In this document: piece by piece, positions 42,128-51,807 of the stretch | Layout of the letters: the number at the start of each line of letters is the position of its first letter | Numbering within the stretch: the stretch's first letter is position 1 | Origin: Deltaproteobacteria bacterium | GTDB taxonomy: Bacteria; Myxococcota; UBA727; VGSZ01 | NCBI GenBank assembly: GCA_016177705.1 | Contig: JACOUT010000002.1 | Location: 1-64,000, forward strand | Direction: 5' to 3' | Length of the DNA stretch: 64,000 nucleotides | Position numbers and translations under genes: made by a program | Notes under the pieces: model-generated | Database searches by the model: none | Told to the model about the DNA's origin: nothing | What the model saw: only the letters and a program-made list of their open reading frames with translations

Positions 42128-43756
42128 ATGGAGCGGCGGCGCCTGACCGTCAGCATGCGCCTGGTGGGCTTGGTCGGCCCGCTGCTGCTCGTCTTCCTCT
42201 TGGTGGTCGTCTGGTACTTCCCGGGCCGCCAGCGCATTCGCCTGCTCGAGCAACAGGTCGACGCCACCGCCGCCGCGGTCTTCACCCAGGTGGCAGCCGA
42301 CCGCGAGTACTACGCGTCGGTGGTGGTGCCGCGCTTGGAGGCACTGTCGCTCCCGGTGGTCGACCAATACCAGCACGTGCCGAGCGCGTTCCCGCTGCCG
42401 GCGACCTTCCTGCGCGAGGTGACTGAGAGCGTCTCGCGCGCCCACGGGCCCTATCGCATCAGGCTGGTCAGCCCCTGGCCGATCAACAAGAAGAGCGGGC
42501 TGGTCGACGCCACCCAACGAGACGCGTTCGACGAGCTGCTGGCGACGCGGAGCTCGAGCGTGCGCCGCCGTGACCTCGTCGGCGATGTCGAGGTCATGCG
42601 CTATTGGGCCGCGGACCGCGCCATCCATCAAAGCTGCGTCGACTGCCACAACGGGCACGCCGACAGCCCGCGCCGTGACTTCCACTTGAACGACGTGCTC
42701 GGCGCCATTGAGGTGCAAATCCCCATCGCCGAGCCGTGGCACGAAGCGCAGCGCGACCAGTCCCTGATGCTGTTCGGTGGTCTGGGGCTGAGCCTCGCGC
42801 TGATCGCGCTGATCACCTGGGGCGCACGACGCGTCGTGACACAGCCGATCGGCGAGTTGGCGCGCGAGATGGCGCGCATCTCGGCTGCCGGCGGCGTGGT
42901 CGGCGAAGTGCCGCCGGTGCGGCGCCCCGACGATCGCCCGGTGGGCGCCGAGATCGACCAACTCTGGCACCGCTTCGAGGACATGCAGCACGAGGTCAAG
43001 GGCAACCAGCAACGCGCGCGCGAGCTATCCGAGTCGCTCGAGCAGCAGCGCCAGCGCCAGCTCGCGTTCGTCGCCGGCGTGGTGCACGACCTGCGAAACC
43101 CATTGGCGTCGATGAAGATGGCCGCTGCGCTGGCCGACAAGGCGTACGAGGAGGGATCCGGCGAGCGCTACCACAAGGCCGCCGCCATGGCCCGGCGCCA
43201 GGTCGTGCAGATGACCCGCATGGTGGGCGACATGCTCGACGCCGCGCGTATCGAAGCGGGTCAGCTCGAGTTGGTGCTCGAGGAGCGCGACGCACGCGAG
43301 CTGGCGAAAAACGTGCTCGAGGTCTACCAGCCGAACGCGATCCACCAACTTCGCCTGACCGTGCCCGACGCGGCGGTGGCGACGCGCTGCGACCCGATGC
43401 GCATCGAGCAGGTGCTCAACAACCTGGTGAGCAACGCCATCAAGTACTCGCCCGAGGGCACGGAGGTGGAGCTGGCGGTCGCCGAGGAGCGGGGCGACAC
43501 CGTGCTGTCCGTCACCGACCACGGCATCGGCATCGCGCCCGAGGATGTGCAGTTCCTGTTCGAGCCCTTCCACCGCGCACGCTTGGCGCGCGAGACCGCG
43601 CCCGGCGTCGGCCTCGGCCTGTCGGTGGCCAAGCGCATCGTCGAGGCGCACCAGGGGCGCATCGAGGTCGCGAGCAGCGCCGAGCGTGGCACCGTCTTCC
43701 GCGTACGACTGCCACGCAGCGGTCCGGCCGGCGCCACGGCGGCGGCGGCGCGCTAG
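42128..43756 (+). CDS. Sensor histidine kinase with c-type heme DUF3365 domain
   Basis: The 542-residue kinase has a transmembrane segment (about 12-31), a periplasmic DUF3365-like domain (about 40-210) with a covalent heme motif CVDCH at 170-174, a second transmembrane segment (213-233), a HAMP-like linker and a histidine kinase core. The phosphorylated His320 is in VVHDLRNP. NNLVSNAIKYS, DHGIGI and GVGLGLSV are the N, G1 and G2 boxes of the ATPase. It may sense redox state, NO, CO or O2 at the heme. No response regulator lies next to it. The chemoreceptor is upstream. Confidence 0.9.
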   Translation: MERRRLTVSMRLVGLVGPLLLVFLLVVVWYFPGRQRIRLLEQQVDATAAAVFTQVAADREYYASVVVPRLEALSLPVVDQYQHVPSAFPLPATFLREVTESVSRAHGPYRIRLVSPWPINKKSGLVDATQRDAFDELLATRSSSVRRRDLVGDVEVMRYWAADRAIHQSCVDCHNGHADSPRRDFHLNDVLGAIEVQIPIAEPWHEAQRDQSLMLFGGLGLSLALIALITWGARRVVTQPIGELAREMARISAAGGVVGEVPPVRRPDDRPVGAEIDQLWHRFEDMQHEVKGNQQRARELSESLEQQRQRQLAFVAGVVHDLRNPLASMKMAAALADKAYEEGSGERYHKAAAMARRQVVQMTRMVGDMLDAARIEAGQLELVLEERDARELAKNVLEVYQPNAIHQLRLTVPDAAVATRCDPMRIEQVLNNLVSNAIKYSPEGTEVELAVAEERGDTVLSVTDHGIGIAPEDVQFLFEPFHRARLARETAPGVGLGLSVAKRIVEAHQGRIEVASSAERGTVFRVRLPRSGPAGATAAAAR

Positions 43757-43835
43757 GCGAAGGCCACCGACGCCGCTCGGCGTTGCGCGACGCGCGCGCA
43801 GAGCGTACCTTCGACGTCGACGACGGAGGCGCAGC

Positions 43836-44264
43836 GTGTTCGGCATCGGCATGAGCGAGATGATCATCATCCTCGCCGTCGCGCTGTTGGTGTTCGGCCC
43901 ACAGAAGCTGCCCGAGATCGCCCGCGGCATCGCCAAGGGCCTTCGCGAGCTGCGCCGAGCGGGCGACGACCTGCGCGCCAGCGTCGACCTCGAAGGCGAC
44001 GTCGCCTATCGTTCGCCGGCGCGACGCGCGCCGCGGCCCCAGCCCGACGCCAAGCTCGAGCCCTCGCCGAGCGAGGCGCCGGCGAGCATCGCAGGAAGCG
44101 AGCTGACGGCCGCGGCCGCGCCTCCTGAGGGCGCGCCGGCGCCCTGGCCGCAGCCCGCCGACGGCACGCAGGCGCAGGGCTCGCTCGAGTCGGAGCTGGC
44201 GCCCGAGCGCGCGCCGGCGGAGGACGTGCCCGACGCGCCACCCGGCGAGGCCAAGGGGAGCTAG
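43836..44264 (+). CDS. tatB: Twin-arginine translocase subunit TatA/TatB
   Basis: The 142-residue protein has one membrane segment (FGIGMSEMIIILAVALLVFG) followed by the hinge FGPQKLPEIARGIAKGLREL and a long acidic, Pro- and Ala-rich tail. The Glu in MSEM and the tail length fit TatB better than TatA, but the split is not certain. It starts at GTG 43836 behind a GGAGG box (43824-43828). It is directly followed by tatC with no gap, forming the folded-protein export pair. Confidence 0.85.
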   Translation: MFGIGMSEMIIILAVALLVFGPQKLPEIARGIAKGLRELRRAGDDLRASVDLEGDVAYRSPARRAPRPQPDAKLEPSPSEAPASIAGSELTAAAAPPEGAPAPWPQPADGTQAQGSLESELAPERAPAEDVPDAPPGEAKGS

Positions 44265-45077
44265 GTGGACGAGCGGGAGTACTCCCTGCTGGAGCACCTG
44301 GCCGAGCTGCGCAAACGGCTCGGCTACGCGCTGGTCGGGGTGGCGTTGGTCTCGATCGCCGGCTTCGCGGTGTCGGACCAGCTCCTCGAGTGGCTGCGTG
44401 CGCCGATGGAGCAACTGCTGCGCGAGGCGCACGGGCCGGGCGCCAAGTTCGTCGTGCTAGCGCCCGCCGAGTACATCATCTGCCAGCTCAAGGCGGCGTT
44501 CGTGGCGGCGCTGTTCATCGCCTCGCCGTGGGTGCTCTACCAGATCTGGATGTTCATCGCGCCCGGCCTGTACGTACACGAGCAGCGCTACGCCTCGTGG
44601 TTCGTCTGGGCGGGGGCGGTGTGCTTCTGTGGCGGCGCCGCCTTCGCCTACTTCGCGGTGTTCCCCACCATGTTCCGTTTCTTCGTCGAGAGCCTGCCGC
44701 CCGACATCGCGATGACGCCGAGCATCTCCGATCACTTCTCGTTCACGCTCAAGATGCTGATCGCCTTCGGCGTGGTGTTCGAGACACCCGTCGTCACGGT
44801 CATCCTCTCGCACGCCGGCATCATCGACCCGACCAAGCTCGGGCACTATCGCAAGTACGTGGTGGTGGTCGCCTTCATCGTCGGCGCGGTGTTGACGCCG
44901 TCGCCCGACGCGCTCTCCCAGCTCCTGTTGGCCGGGCCGCTGCTCTTGCTCTACGAGGTGGGCGTGCTCATCTCGCGCCTGGTGGTCAGGCTGAAGGGCA
45001 CGCCGCTGTCGCGCGCGGCTGCAGCGCCGGCCAGCCCCGCGCCCGCCGTGCCCACCTCCCTCGAGCGGCGCCCATGA
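44265..45077 (+). CDS. tatC: Twin-arginine translocase TatC
   Basis: TatC is the membrane receptor for twin-arginine signal peptides. The 270-residue protein has six transmembrane segments and the family markers LLEHLAELRKRL at the N-terminus and FIVGAVLTPSPDALSQLLLA near the end. It starts at a GTG immediately after the tatB stop and ends overlapping the next ATG. It is probably coupled with tatB and with the OMP-like gene that follows. Confidence 0.95.
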   Translation: MDEREYSLLEHLAELRKRLGYALVGVALVSIAGFAVSDQLLEWLRAPMEQLLREAHGPGAKFVVLAPAEYIICQLKAAFVAALFIASPWVLYQIWMFIAPGLYVHEQRYASWFVWAGAVCFCGGAAFAYFAVFPTMFRFFVESLPPDIAMTPSISDHFSFTLKMLIAFGVVFETPVVTVILSHAGIIDPTKLGHYRKYVVVVAFIVGAVLTPSPDALSQLLLAGPLLLLYEVGVLISRLVVRLKGTPLSRAAAAPASPAPAVPTSLERRP

Positions 45078-46600
45078 GCGGCGCGCTGCTGTTCGGCGCG
45101 CTGGCCATGCAGCTCGCCGCGGGCGCCGTCATCGACGGCACTGCGACCGCCGAGGTGCGCGCCGCCGGCGTGCAGCCGGACGACCGCCTCGACGTGTTCG
45201 CGCCGCTGCAAGCGGTGCCGGCGCTCCAGACCACGCCGGCGGTGCTCGCCGCCATCGAGGATGAGGGCAAGGCCGCCTCGATCGGCTACGCGCTGCAGCT
45301 TTCGGCCGTACCGGATCCGGCGACGGTAGTGCTGTTTCATCGCGGCGAGGCGGCCTTCGAGCTGGCGGCCTCGCCGCTGGTGCGGACGCGCGGTCGTCTC
45401 TCGCTGCAGGGCGGCTCGCTCGACCCGCTGCAGGCGCAGCTCACGCTGGTCGACACCGGGCGCGCGCGCTCCGATCAGGTGGCGCTGCCCTACCTCGCCG
45501 GCGTCGCCGTGCTCGGCGCCGATGCTCGCCTGACCAGGCGCTGGCAGCTCGACACCTCGCTCGAGGCGACCACCACCTCCATCGCCGCCGACGACGAGCT
45601 GGCGATGCACACCGGCGTCGCCTGGCTCGGCACTGGCTACGCAATCACGCGCGACGACGACGCGCACCTCGGCGTCGCCGCGCAGGTGGCGCAGCGCGGC
45701 GCCGCCGTCGACGCGGAGCACGACCTGGCCCCCGGCTTCACCGGCCGCGCCGATTGGACGCACACGTTTGGTCGGCGGGTCGGCGTCGGCGTCGGCGCCG
45801 GCGCGACCTGGCTGGCGCTGTACCAGGCAGGCGCCCTGCGCGCGATGGTGCTGCGCCCCATCGGCGACGTCTCGCTGTTCGGCGGCTTCGATCTGGGCGG
45901 CGCGCGCGCGCTCGGCGCCAACGCGCGCCTCGGCCTCGACGTCACCGCCAACCCGATGGGCGGCATCGCCGAGGGTCGGCTGAGCGCATCGGCCTCGCTC
46001 GAGGCCACCTTGGCCGACGGCGTGGCGCTGGCGTTGACCGGGGGCGGCTTCGCGCCGAGCCGCGTCACCGGCGGCGCGCCGCTCGACCTGCCGCCGACCG
46101 GGCAAGCGGGCCTGCGCGGCTCGTGGTCGGTGAGCGACGAGGTTCGTCTCGACGCCGGCGTGGTGCTCACCGGCGTGGCGCCGCCCACGGGAGCGATGGT
46201 CGAGAGCATCATCGCCACCATCGGCGTCAGCGGCACCACCGAGCTGTGGCACACCGGTGGGCGGCCGCGCGGCACCGATCGGCGCGCCGGACGCGAGGTC
46301 GGCGTGCAGCGCATCGGCGCGGCACCAGCGCCGGGCACGCGCGTGCGCGAGCAGGAGCCGGTGCCGCCGCCCCCCGCCGAGGTGCCGCCGCCACCGCCAC
46401 CCGAGCTGGCGCCGCCGCCGGTACAGCAGCCCTTGGTCGCGCCGCCGCCGCCGCCACCCGTGCGGCTGCCGCGCCTCAAGCCCAAACGACCAAAGCCCCC
46501 CGCCCTCGGTGAGCTCGCGCCCGACGAGGGCGACGACGAGGAAGACCGCGACGAGGGGGAATCGGCGAGCGACGCGACCGCGCCGGGCACGACGCCCTGA
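45074..46600 (+). CDS. Outer-membrane-like protein with Pro-rich C-terminal region
   Basis: The 508-residue protein has a signal peptide (MSGALLFGALAMQLAAGA), about 350 residues with alternating strands typical of an outer-membrane barrel (GVGVGAGATWLALYQAGALR, DVSLFGGFDLGGARALGA), and a tail from residue about 420 of poly-Pro runs and basic/acidic residues. The Pro runs probably need EF-P for translation. It overlaps tatC by four bases, which is unusual for a gene of unrelated function. I cannot name its family. Confidence 0.6.
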   Translation: MSGALLFGALAMQLAAGAVIDGTATAEVRAAGVQPDDRLDVFAPLQAVPALQTTPAVLAAIEDEGKAASIGYALQLSAVPDPATVVLFHRGEAAFELAASPLVRTRGRLSLQGGSLDPLQAQLTLVDTGRARSDQVALPYLAGVAVLGADARLTRRWQLDTSLEATTTSIAADDELAMHTGVAWLGTGYAITRDDDAHLGVAAQVAQRGAAVDAEHDLAPGFTGRADWTHTFGRRVGVGVGAGATWLALYQAGALRAMVLRPIGDVSLFGGFDLGGARALGANARLGLDVTANPMGGIAEGRLSASASLEATLADGVALALTGGGFAPSRVTGGAPLDLPPTGQAGLRGSWSVSDEVRLDAGVVLTGVAPPTGAMVESIIATIGVSGTTELWHTGGRPRGTDRRAGREVGVQRIGAAPAPGTRVREQEPVPPPPAEVPPPPPPELAPPPVQQPLVAPPPPPPVRLPRLKPKRPKPPALGELAPDEGDDEEDRDEGESASDATAPGTTP

Positions 46601-46611
46601 TCAGGTCAGGC

Positions 46612-48060
46612 TCAGATCAGCTCGCCCGACAACGACAGCGGCGTAGCGCGCAGCACCCGCACGCGCGCGAGCGTGCCCACCAGCTTGGCGTCGCCGTGGA
46701 AGGCCACGATGTGGTCGCCGCGTGTCCGCGAGGTCAGGCGCACACCGTCGGTGCGCGCGGGGCGGGCGATCTGCACGAGCGCCTGCTCACCCGACCCCTG
46801 CCGATCGCCGGGATCGAGCTTGGCGGCACCTTCGACCAGCACTTCGACCGCGGTGCCGACGAGCGCGCGGTGGTGCTCGAGCGAGATGGCGTGTTGCAAC
46901 GACAGCATCTGCTGGTTTCTGGCGCGCTTGACCTCGTCGGGCACGTCGTCGGGGTCGCGCGCGTTCGACACCGTGCCCGGCCGGGGCGAGTACTTGAAGA
47001 CGTAGACGGTCTTGTAGCGAACGTCGCGCAACAGCTCGAGCGAGGCCTCGTGATCGGCGTCCGTCTCCGACGGGTAGCCGACGATCATGTCGCCGACGAT
47101 GGCGAGCTGCGGCAGCGCGCTGCGGGCGCGCCGCACCAGCTCGAGGTACTGCTCGACGGTGTAGCCACGGTTCATCTTCTTGAGCAGTCGATCGCTGCCC
47201 GACTGTGCCGGCACGTGCAGGAACGGACAGATGCGCGCGCGCGTCGCCATCACCTCGAGCGCGTCGTCGCCAAAGTCCCGCGGAAAGCTCGTGAGGAAGC
47301 GTAGGCGCGGCAGTTCGGGCACCTCGTCGTGCACCCGCGCCAACAAGTGCGCGAAGCCGACCTCGCCATGGCGGTAGTGGTTGATGGTCTGGCCGAGCAG
47401 CGTGACCTCGACGGCGCCGGCCGCCACCAGCCGGCGCACCTCGTCGACGATGGCGTCGGGGTCGCGGTGCGTCTCGGGCCCGCGCGTGAAGGGCACGATG
47501 CAGAAGCTGCACATCTTGTTGCAGCCGCGCGTCACGCGCACGTAGCGCTGCGCGCTCGCCTGGTCGGGGTCGACCAAGCGGCCCTGATCGAGCGCCTCCA
47601 AACGCTCCATGGCGGCGTCGAGCGTGCGGCTCCTGCGCACCGCGTGACCCGAGAGCGCGCGCACCTGCCCCTGCCCTGCCGCTACCTCGTCGAGCAGCGC
47701 GGGCAGGCGATCGAGCTCGCTCGGGCCCACCACGACGTCCAGGTGCTTGAGCGCGCGCTGCAGGTCGGCGCCGGCGCGCTCGGCCATGCAGCCGAGCATG
47801 CCGACCACCAGCTCGGGCCGCTCCTTCTTGCGCTTGCCCATGACGCCGAGGCGCGACAGCACCTTCTGCTCGCTGGTCGCGCGCACCGCGCAGGTGTTGA
47901 ACAGCACCACATCCGCATCGGCGGCGCTCGGCACCAGGCGGTAGCCGAGCGCGAGCAACTGATCGCGCACCAGCTCGCTGTCGAGCACGTTCATCTGACA
48001 GCCGAACGTCTCGATAAAGACGCGCCGCGGCGCGATCGTCGACGGAGGGGCCGGCTGCAT
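46612..48060 (-). CDS. miaB: tRNA methylthiotransferase MiaB
   Basis: MiaB adds a methylthio group to i6A37 of tRNAs reading UNN codons. The three-part structure is visible. The N-terminal UPF0004 part has a first Cys in FGCQMN; further cysteines are in FNTCAVR and GMLGCMAER. The radical SAM centre is CNKMCSFC (GCNKMCSFCIVPFTRG, the MiaB rather than RimO pattern). A C-terminal TRAM domain follows. Start ATG 48060 gives MQPAPPSTIAPRRVFIETFG; upstream in-frame sequence looks unrelated. It converges with the OMP gene and is divergent from the small gene at 48129. Confidence 0.93.
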   Translation of the reverse strand: MQPAPPSTIAPRRVFIETFGCQMNVLDSELVRDQLLALGYRLVPSAADADVVLFNTCAVRATSEQKVLSRLGVMGKRKKERPELVVGMLGCMAERAGADLQRALKHLDVVVGPSELDRLPALLDEVAAGQGQVRALSGHAVRRSRTLDAAMERLEALDQGRLVDPDQASAQRYVRVTRGCNKMCSFCIVPFTRGPETHRDPDAIVDEVRRLVAAGAVEVTLLGQTINHYRHGEVGFAHLLARVHDEVPELPRLRFLTSFPRDFGDDALEVMATRARICPFLHVPAQSGSDRLLKKMNRGYTVEQYLELVRRARSALPQLAIVGDMIVGYPSETDADHEASLELLRDVRYKTVYVFKYSPRPGTVSNARDPDDVPDEVKRARNQQMLSLQHAISLEHHRALVGTAVEVLVEGAAKLDPGDRQGSGEQALVQIARPARTDGVRLTSRTRGDHIVAFHGDAKLVGTLARVRVLRATPLSLSGELI

Positions 48061-48128
48061 TGGTGCTGGATAGTGCACGGCACTGACCTCGGGAAGGCCT
48101 TCGGGCCCGGGTCTGGTAGCCTCGGCTG

Positions 48129-48500
48129 ATGGCACGGGGACACGACGGCGGCGGGCTCAAGGGCATCATGATGCTGGCGATGGTGTTCGTCTTCGGCGGC
48201 GCCGCCTACGTGGCGGCGCGCGACTTCGAAGGCGACCTTTGTGATCACTTCACCGTCAACACCAACATCATCCGGCGGGTCGGCGAGGTCAGGAAGTGCG
48301 GCGTCGCACCCGGACCCTCCCTCGACGCCAAGCAGATCGTGCTGCGCGTGCGCGGCGGCATGGGCGAGGCGCTCATCGCGGTCGAGCGCAAGGACGGAAG
48401 GCTGGTGCGCGCCTACCTGACCAGCCACGATCACCCCGAGCCCGAGCTGGTGCTCGGCGCGGACCCGCTGGTGCCGACCTCGTACGTCGGCACCAAGTAG
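48129..48500 (+). CDS. Small membrane-anchored protein, unknown function
   Basis: The 123-residue protein has one hydrophobic segment (IMMLAMVFVFGGAAYVAA, residues 13-30) and a soluble C-terminal domain with two cysteines and strand-like runs (AKQIVLRVRGGMGEALIAVE). It is presumably inner-membrane anchored with the domain outside. No family is recognised. It is divergent from miaB with a gap of about 70 bp and converges with the exonuclease gene. Confidence 0.6.
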   Translation: MARGHDGGGLKGIMMLAMVFVFGGAAYVAARDFEGDLCDHFTVNTNIIRRVGEVRKCGVAPGPSLDAKQIVLRVRGGMGEALIAVERKDGRLVRAYLTSHDHPEPELVLGADPLVPTSYVGTK

Positions 48501-48509
48501 CCCGCGGCC

Positions 48510-49397
48510 TCACCCTCGAGCGGCGGTGAGCTTGGCAACGCGCTCGACCAGGCCGCGATCCCGCAGCGTCGACGCGAGGCGCTCGAGGCGCGCAGGATCG
48601 GGCCCGCGCCAGCGCACCGCGTCGAGTTCCTCGTCGAGCGGCACGTCGGTGCGCAGCGTCGCCAGCGTGCGGTAGAGGCGCGCGTCCTCGCGGCCCTCGC
48701 GCAGCATGGCGGCGAGCCGCGCGGCGCCGCGGACGCCGTCCCAGCGAGCAGCCTCGTCGGGGATGGCGTCGAGCGAACCGAAGCGCTGCAAGAGCGCCGC
48801 CGCCGTCTTCATGCCGAATCCCGCCAAACCAGGGATGCCGTCGGCCTCGTCGCCAACGAGCGCGAGCAGGTCGGGCACCTGCGCGGGCGCCACACCGAGC
48901 CGCGCACGAACACCGGCGACGTCGAGCGTCTTGCCCTGCTTGCGATCGAGCAGCACCACCGGCACCGGCTGATCCTGCACGCACTGGCACAAATCCTTGT
49001 CGGGCGAACAGAGCAGCACGCGCTCGACACCATCGTCGCTCGCGAACATGCGGGCGCCAGTGGCGAGTGCGTCGTCCGCCTCGAACTCGACCATCGACCA
49101 GGTGACCAGCCCGAGCGCGCGCGTGGCCTCCTCGGCGAGCGGGAACTGGGTCCACAACGCAGGGTCGATGCCCTCGCCGGTCTTGTAGCCGGCGAACAAC
49201 CGGTTCCTGAACGACTCGATGACGGTGTCGAACGCGACGGCGACGTGGGTCGTGGCGGGCTCACGCAGCAGCGACAGCAGCGTGCCACACAGCACGGTGA
49301 CGGCGCCCACCTCGGCTCCGTCGGCGCCCTTGCGCGGGGGCGCGCCGTAGAAGCAGCGGAACAGCTCGTAGGTGCCGTCGACGAGGTGGACCTGCAT
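48510..49397 (-). CDS. Stand-alone 5'-3' exonuclease
   Basis: The 295-residue protein has the flap endonuclease N domain (VHLVDGTYELFRCFYG, with acidic residues in AFD and FEADDALATGA and CSPDKDLCQC) and the helix-hairpin-helix I domain (GLAGFGMKTAAALLQRFGSL). It lacks a polymerase part, so it is a separate exonuclease that would process flaps in repair or replication. It lies 26 bp downstream of prkA on the same strand. Confidence 0.9.
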   Translation of the reverse strand: MQVHLVDGTYELFRCFYGAPPRKGADGAEVGAVTVLCGTLLSLLREPATTHVAVAFDTVIESFRNRLFAGYKTGEGIDPALWTQFPLAEEATRALGLVTWSMVEFEADDALATGARMFASDDGVERVLLCSPDKDLCQCVQDQPVPVVLLDRKQGKTLDVAGVRARLGVAPAQVPDLLALVGDEADGIPGLAGFGMKTAAALLQRFGSLDAIPDEAARWDGVRGAARLAAMLREGREDARLYRTLATLRTDVPLDEELDAVRWRGPDPARLERLASTLRDRGLVERVAKLTAARG

Positions 49398-49423
49398 GCC
49401 GCCCTCCCGTCGCGTGGCGCCGC

Positions 49424-51652
49424 TTACTCGCGCCGCGCCATCAAGAACGCCACGGCCGCGCGCGCCGAGGCGTCGTTGTAGCCAAGCGCCGCCAGGCTCT
49501 TTCTGAACGAAGCCACTTGCTCCCGGTCCTTCGCGTCGAGGTCTTTGTCATCGCCGTCGAGCGTCTTGAGGTAGGCCTGCTCGAGGCGCTCCACCAGCCG
49601 GCGGCGCTGGTTGTAGAAGTCCTCGTTCAAGCGCTTCATGTAGCCGCCGAACAGCAACTCGTAGTCGACCTGCTCGTCCGGGTGCTCGAGCTTGTAGGCG
49701 CCGATCTGCGCGATGACGCTGCGCCGGAAGTCCTCTGGGCTCTCGTTGGACGCGAGCAGCACGTCGTCGACGCGCTTCATCAGGTCGGCGTCGGCGTCGA
49801 CCAGCTTGCCGGTGACCGGGTCGGACAGCTTCTCGCGCCTGGTCCACGCCGAGACGTGCTTGATGTAGCGCTCGAACAGCTCGACGTGCGAGCCGGCCTT
49901 GACGATGCCCATGGCGGTGCGGATCTCTTCATCGAGATCGCGCACGTACAGCGCCTCGACGGTCTCGACGAAGGCCTCGGCGTCGCGGTAGCCGCGCACC
50001 GCGTCGCGCCGCAGCCACTCGTAGCTCGAGCGCGCGCGCACCAGCGCGCGCAGCTCGTCGAGCACGGCGATGGGCGAAAGGTGATCGAAGTCGGGCGACT
50101 GCGCCGCGTTCAGCAGCACCACGCGCACCTCGCGCGCCGAGGCGCCGTGGCGGCCCTCGTACTCGTCGCCGGACGCGTGCTCGTCGTACAGCTCGACCGC
50201 CACTTGGCGCAGCTCCTTGCGCTCCTTCTGCGTCAGCCGCTCGGGAACGGCGCCGTTGTCGTACAGGCGCATCTTCTCAACCGGCGTCAGCTCCGCGACC
50301 AGGCGCTTGTGCTCGTCGTCGTACGCCTCGGGGTTCGGTGGCTCGAGGCGCGTCAGCACCGCCCAGCGTGCCGCCACCTCGAGCGCGTGCGGCGCCACGT
50401 GCACGCCGGTGAGCGCGCGTGGGATCTGGTCCTGGTAGATCTGCAGCTCGTCTTCGACGCGCAGCAGGTACGGCGCGGTGACCAGCTCCATGCGACCCTT
50501 GAAGCTCGGCCAGTCGTGGTGCTGCTTGAACGCGTCGAGGTGAACCTCGTTGGACGACGCGATCATCAGCACATCAAGGAAGACGCTGACGTGATCGAGG
50601 CTGGCCTGCGCTTGCTCGATCGCGACCAAGAGATACTTCCAGGCGTCGAGCGGGCGCTTCAACAGATCATTGAACTCGAGCACGCCGCGGTTGGCGTCGT
50701 TGAGCGCGCCCGCGGTCTCGAACAGCGACAGGTGCTGCAGCGCCACCGGCAGCATGCCGAGGCTCTTGTCGGCGGTGACCTGCCGGCTGTAGGCGTCGAC
50801 GCTCATCTGCGGCTCCACCGCCACCACGCCGGTGCGGTAGCGGCGCGACAGGTAGAAGCGCTCCACCTGCACGTGGCGCAGCACCTCGCGCACGTCGCCC
50901 AGGCAGTGCGTCATGAGCGCGTCGAAGATGCGCCGATTCTTGACGCTCAGGTCGCCGAGCTTGAGCACCTCGGGGATGGCCCAGTCGCGCGGCAGCCGAT
51001 CGGCGGCCTTCATCTCGTCGAACAGCGAGGCGCGCTGCGGGCGCGGCAGCAACAACAGCGGGTGATCCTTGAATTCGCACGGCAGGCGCGCCTCGACGCT
51101 GGCCGCCTCGAGGTGCGCGTAGCTGCCCGAGGCCTTGCTCGACTCGCCACCGAAGCCGAGCTTGCCCTTCTGCACCACGCCGGTCGGGAACACCCAGTTG
51201 AAACGGTAGAGCGCGCCCTCGTCGGTGTTGGAGTAGATCTCGGCCGCGCGCGTCAGCGCCTGGATGATGCTGGTCTTGGCCGATCCGTTCGGACCGTGCA
51301 GCAGCATCAGCCGATCGATTCGCCCGGAGCGCACGAAGTTCTCGAGGATGCGCACCATCTGCTGCTGCACGCGCTCCTGGCCAACCACCCGGCCGCGTCC
51401 GTCGTCGAAGGCGGCGTCGAACAGCTTGTGGCGCACCACCTTGCCGGTGGGCAGACGCGCCTCGCTCTTGCCGAAGTGCTGCACCACGTCCATCACGTAC
51501 TGCGCGGCGTTCCTCATGTGGCGGCGCGGGTGCGCGTACACGTCGTCGAGGTACTCCTCGAGCGACAGGATGCTGCGCCGCGCCTTGTGCTCCTTGGCGG
51601 TGGCGTCGGCGAAGCGATCGAGCAGTTGGCGGGTGGCGGCGTCGACGGGCAT
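49424..51652 (-). CDS. prkA: PrkA-family serine protein kinase
   Basis: The 742-residue protein has the PrkA AAA domain with Walker A GPNGSAKTS, WVFPTG, and a C-terminal kinase-like region (ELTPVEKMRLYDNGAVPERL). The family (YeaG) is induced under starvation in E. coli and with sporulation in Bacillus. Neighbours of PrkA elsewhere, YeaH and SpoVR, are absent. It is followed on the same strand by the exonuclease. Length is longer than the 640-residue E. coli protein, with the excess at the middle. Confidence 0.88.
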   Translation of the reverse strand: MPVDAATRQLLDRFADATAKEHKARRSILSLEEYLDDVYAHPRRHMRNAAQYVMDVVQHFGKSEARLPTGKVVRHKLFDAAFDDGRGRVVGQERVQQQMVRILENFVRSGRIDRLMLLHGPNGSAKTSIIQALTRAAEIYSNTDEGALYRFNWVFPTGVVQKGKLGFGGESSKASGSYAHLEAASVEARLPCEFKDHPLLLLPRPQRASLFDEMKAADRLPRDWAIPEVLKLGDLSVKNRRIFDALMTHCLGDVREVLRHVQVERFYLSRRYRTGVVAVEPQMSVDAYSRQVTADKSLGMLPVALQHLSLFETAGALNDANRGVLEFNDLLKRPLDAWKYLLVAIEQAQASLDHVSVFLDVLMIASSNEVHLDAFKQHHDWPSFKGRMELVTAPYLLRVEDELQIYQDQIPRALTGVHVAPHALEVAARWAVLTRLEPPNPEAYDDEHKRLVAELTPVEKMRLYDNGAVPERLTQKERKELRQVAVELYDEHASGDEYEGRHGASAREVRVVLLNAAQSPDFDHLSPIAVLDELRALVRARSSYEWLRRDAVRGYRDAEAFVETVEALYVRDLDEEIRTAMGIVKAGSHVELFERYIKHVSAWTRREKLSDPVTGKLVDADADLMKRVDDVLLASNESPEDFRRSVIAQIGAYKLEHPDEQVDYELLFGGYMKRLNEDFYNQRRRLVERLEQAYLKTLDGDDKDLDAKDREQVASFRKSLAALGYNDASARAAVAFLMARRE

Positions 51653-51807
51653 GGAGGAAGCCTACCCCCTTCCCGGAGCAGGCGGGTCGCGGCACGAGAC
51701 GGGCTTGCCCGCCGTCGGCGACTCCCCAGAGCCGCCGGCACGTCCGTTGCATCGGTATGCTGTTCGCCCGGCGCGGTGATCGCCGTGCGCACGCTTGTGG
51801 AGGATCC

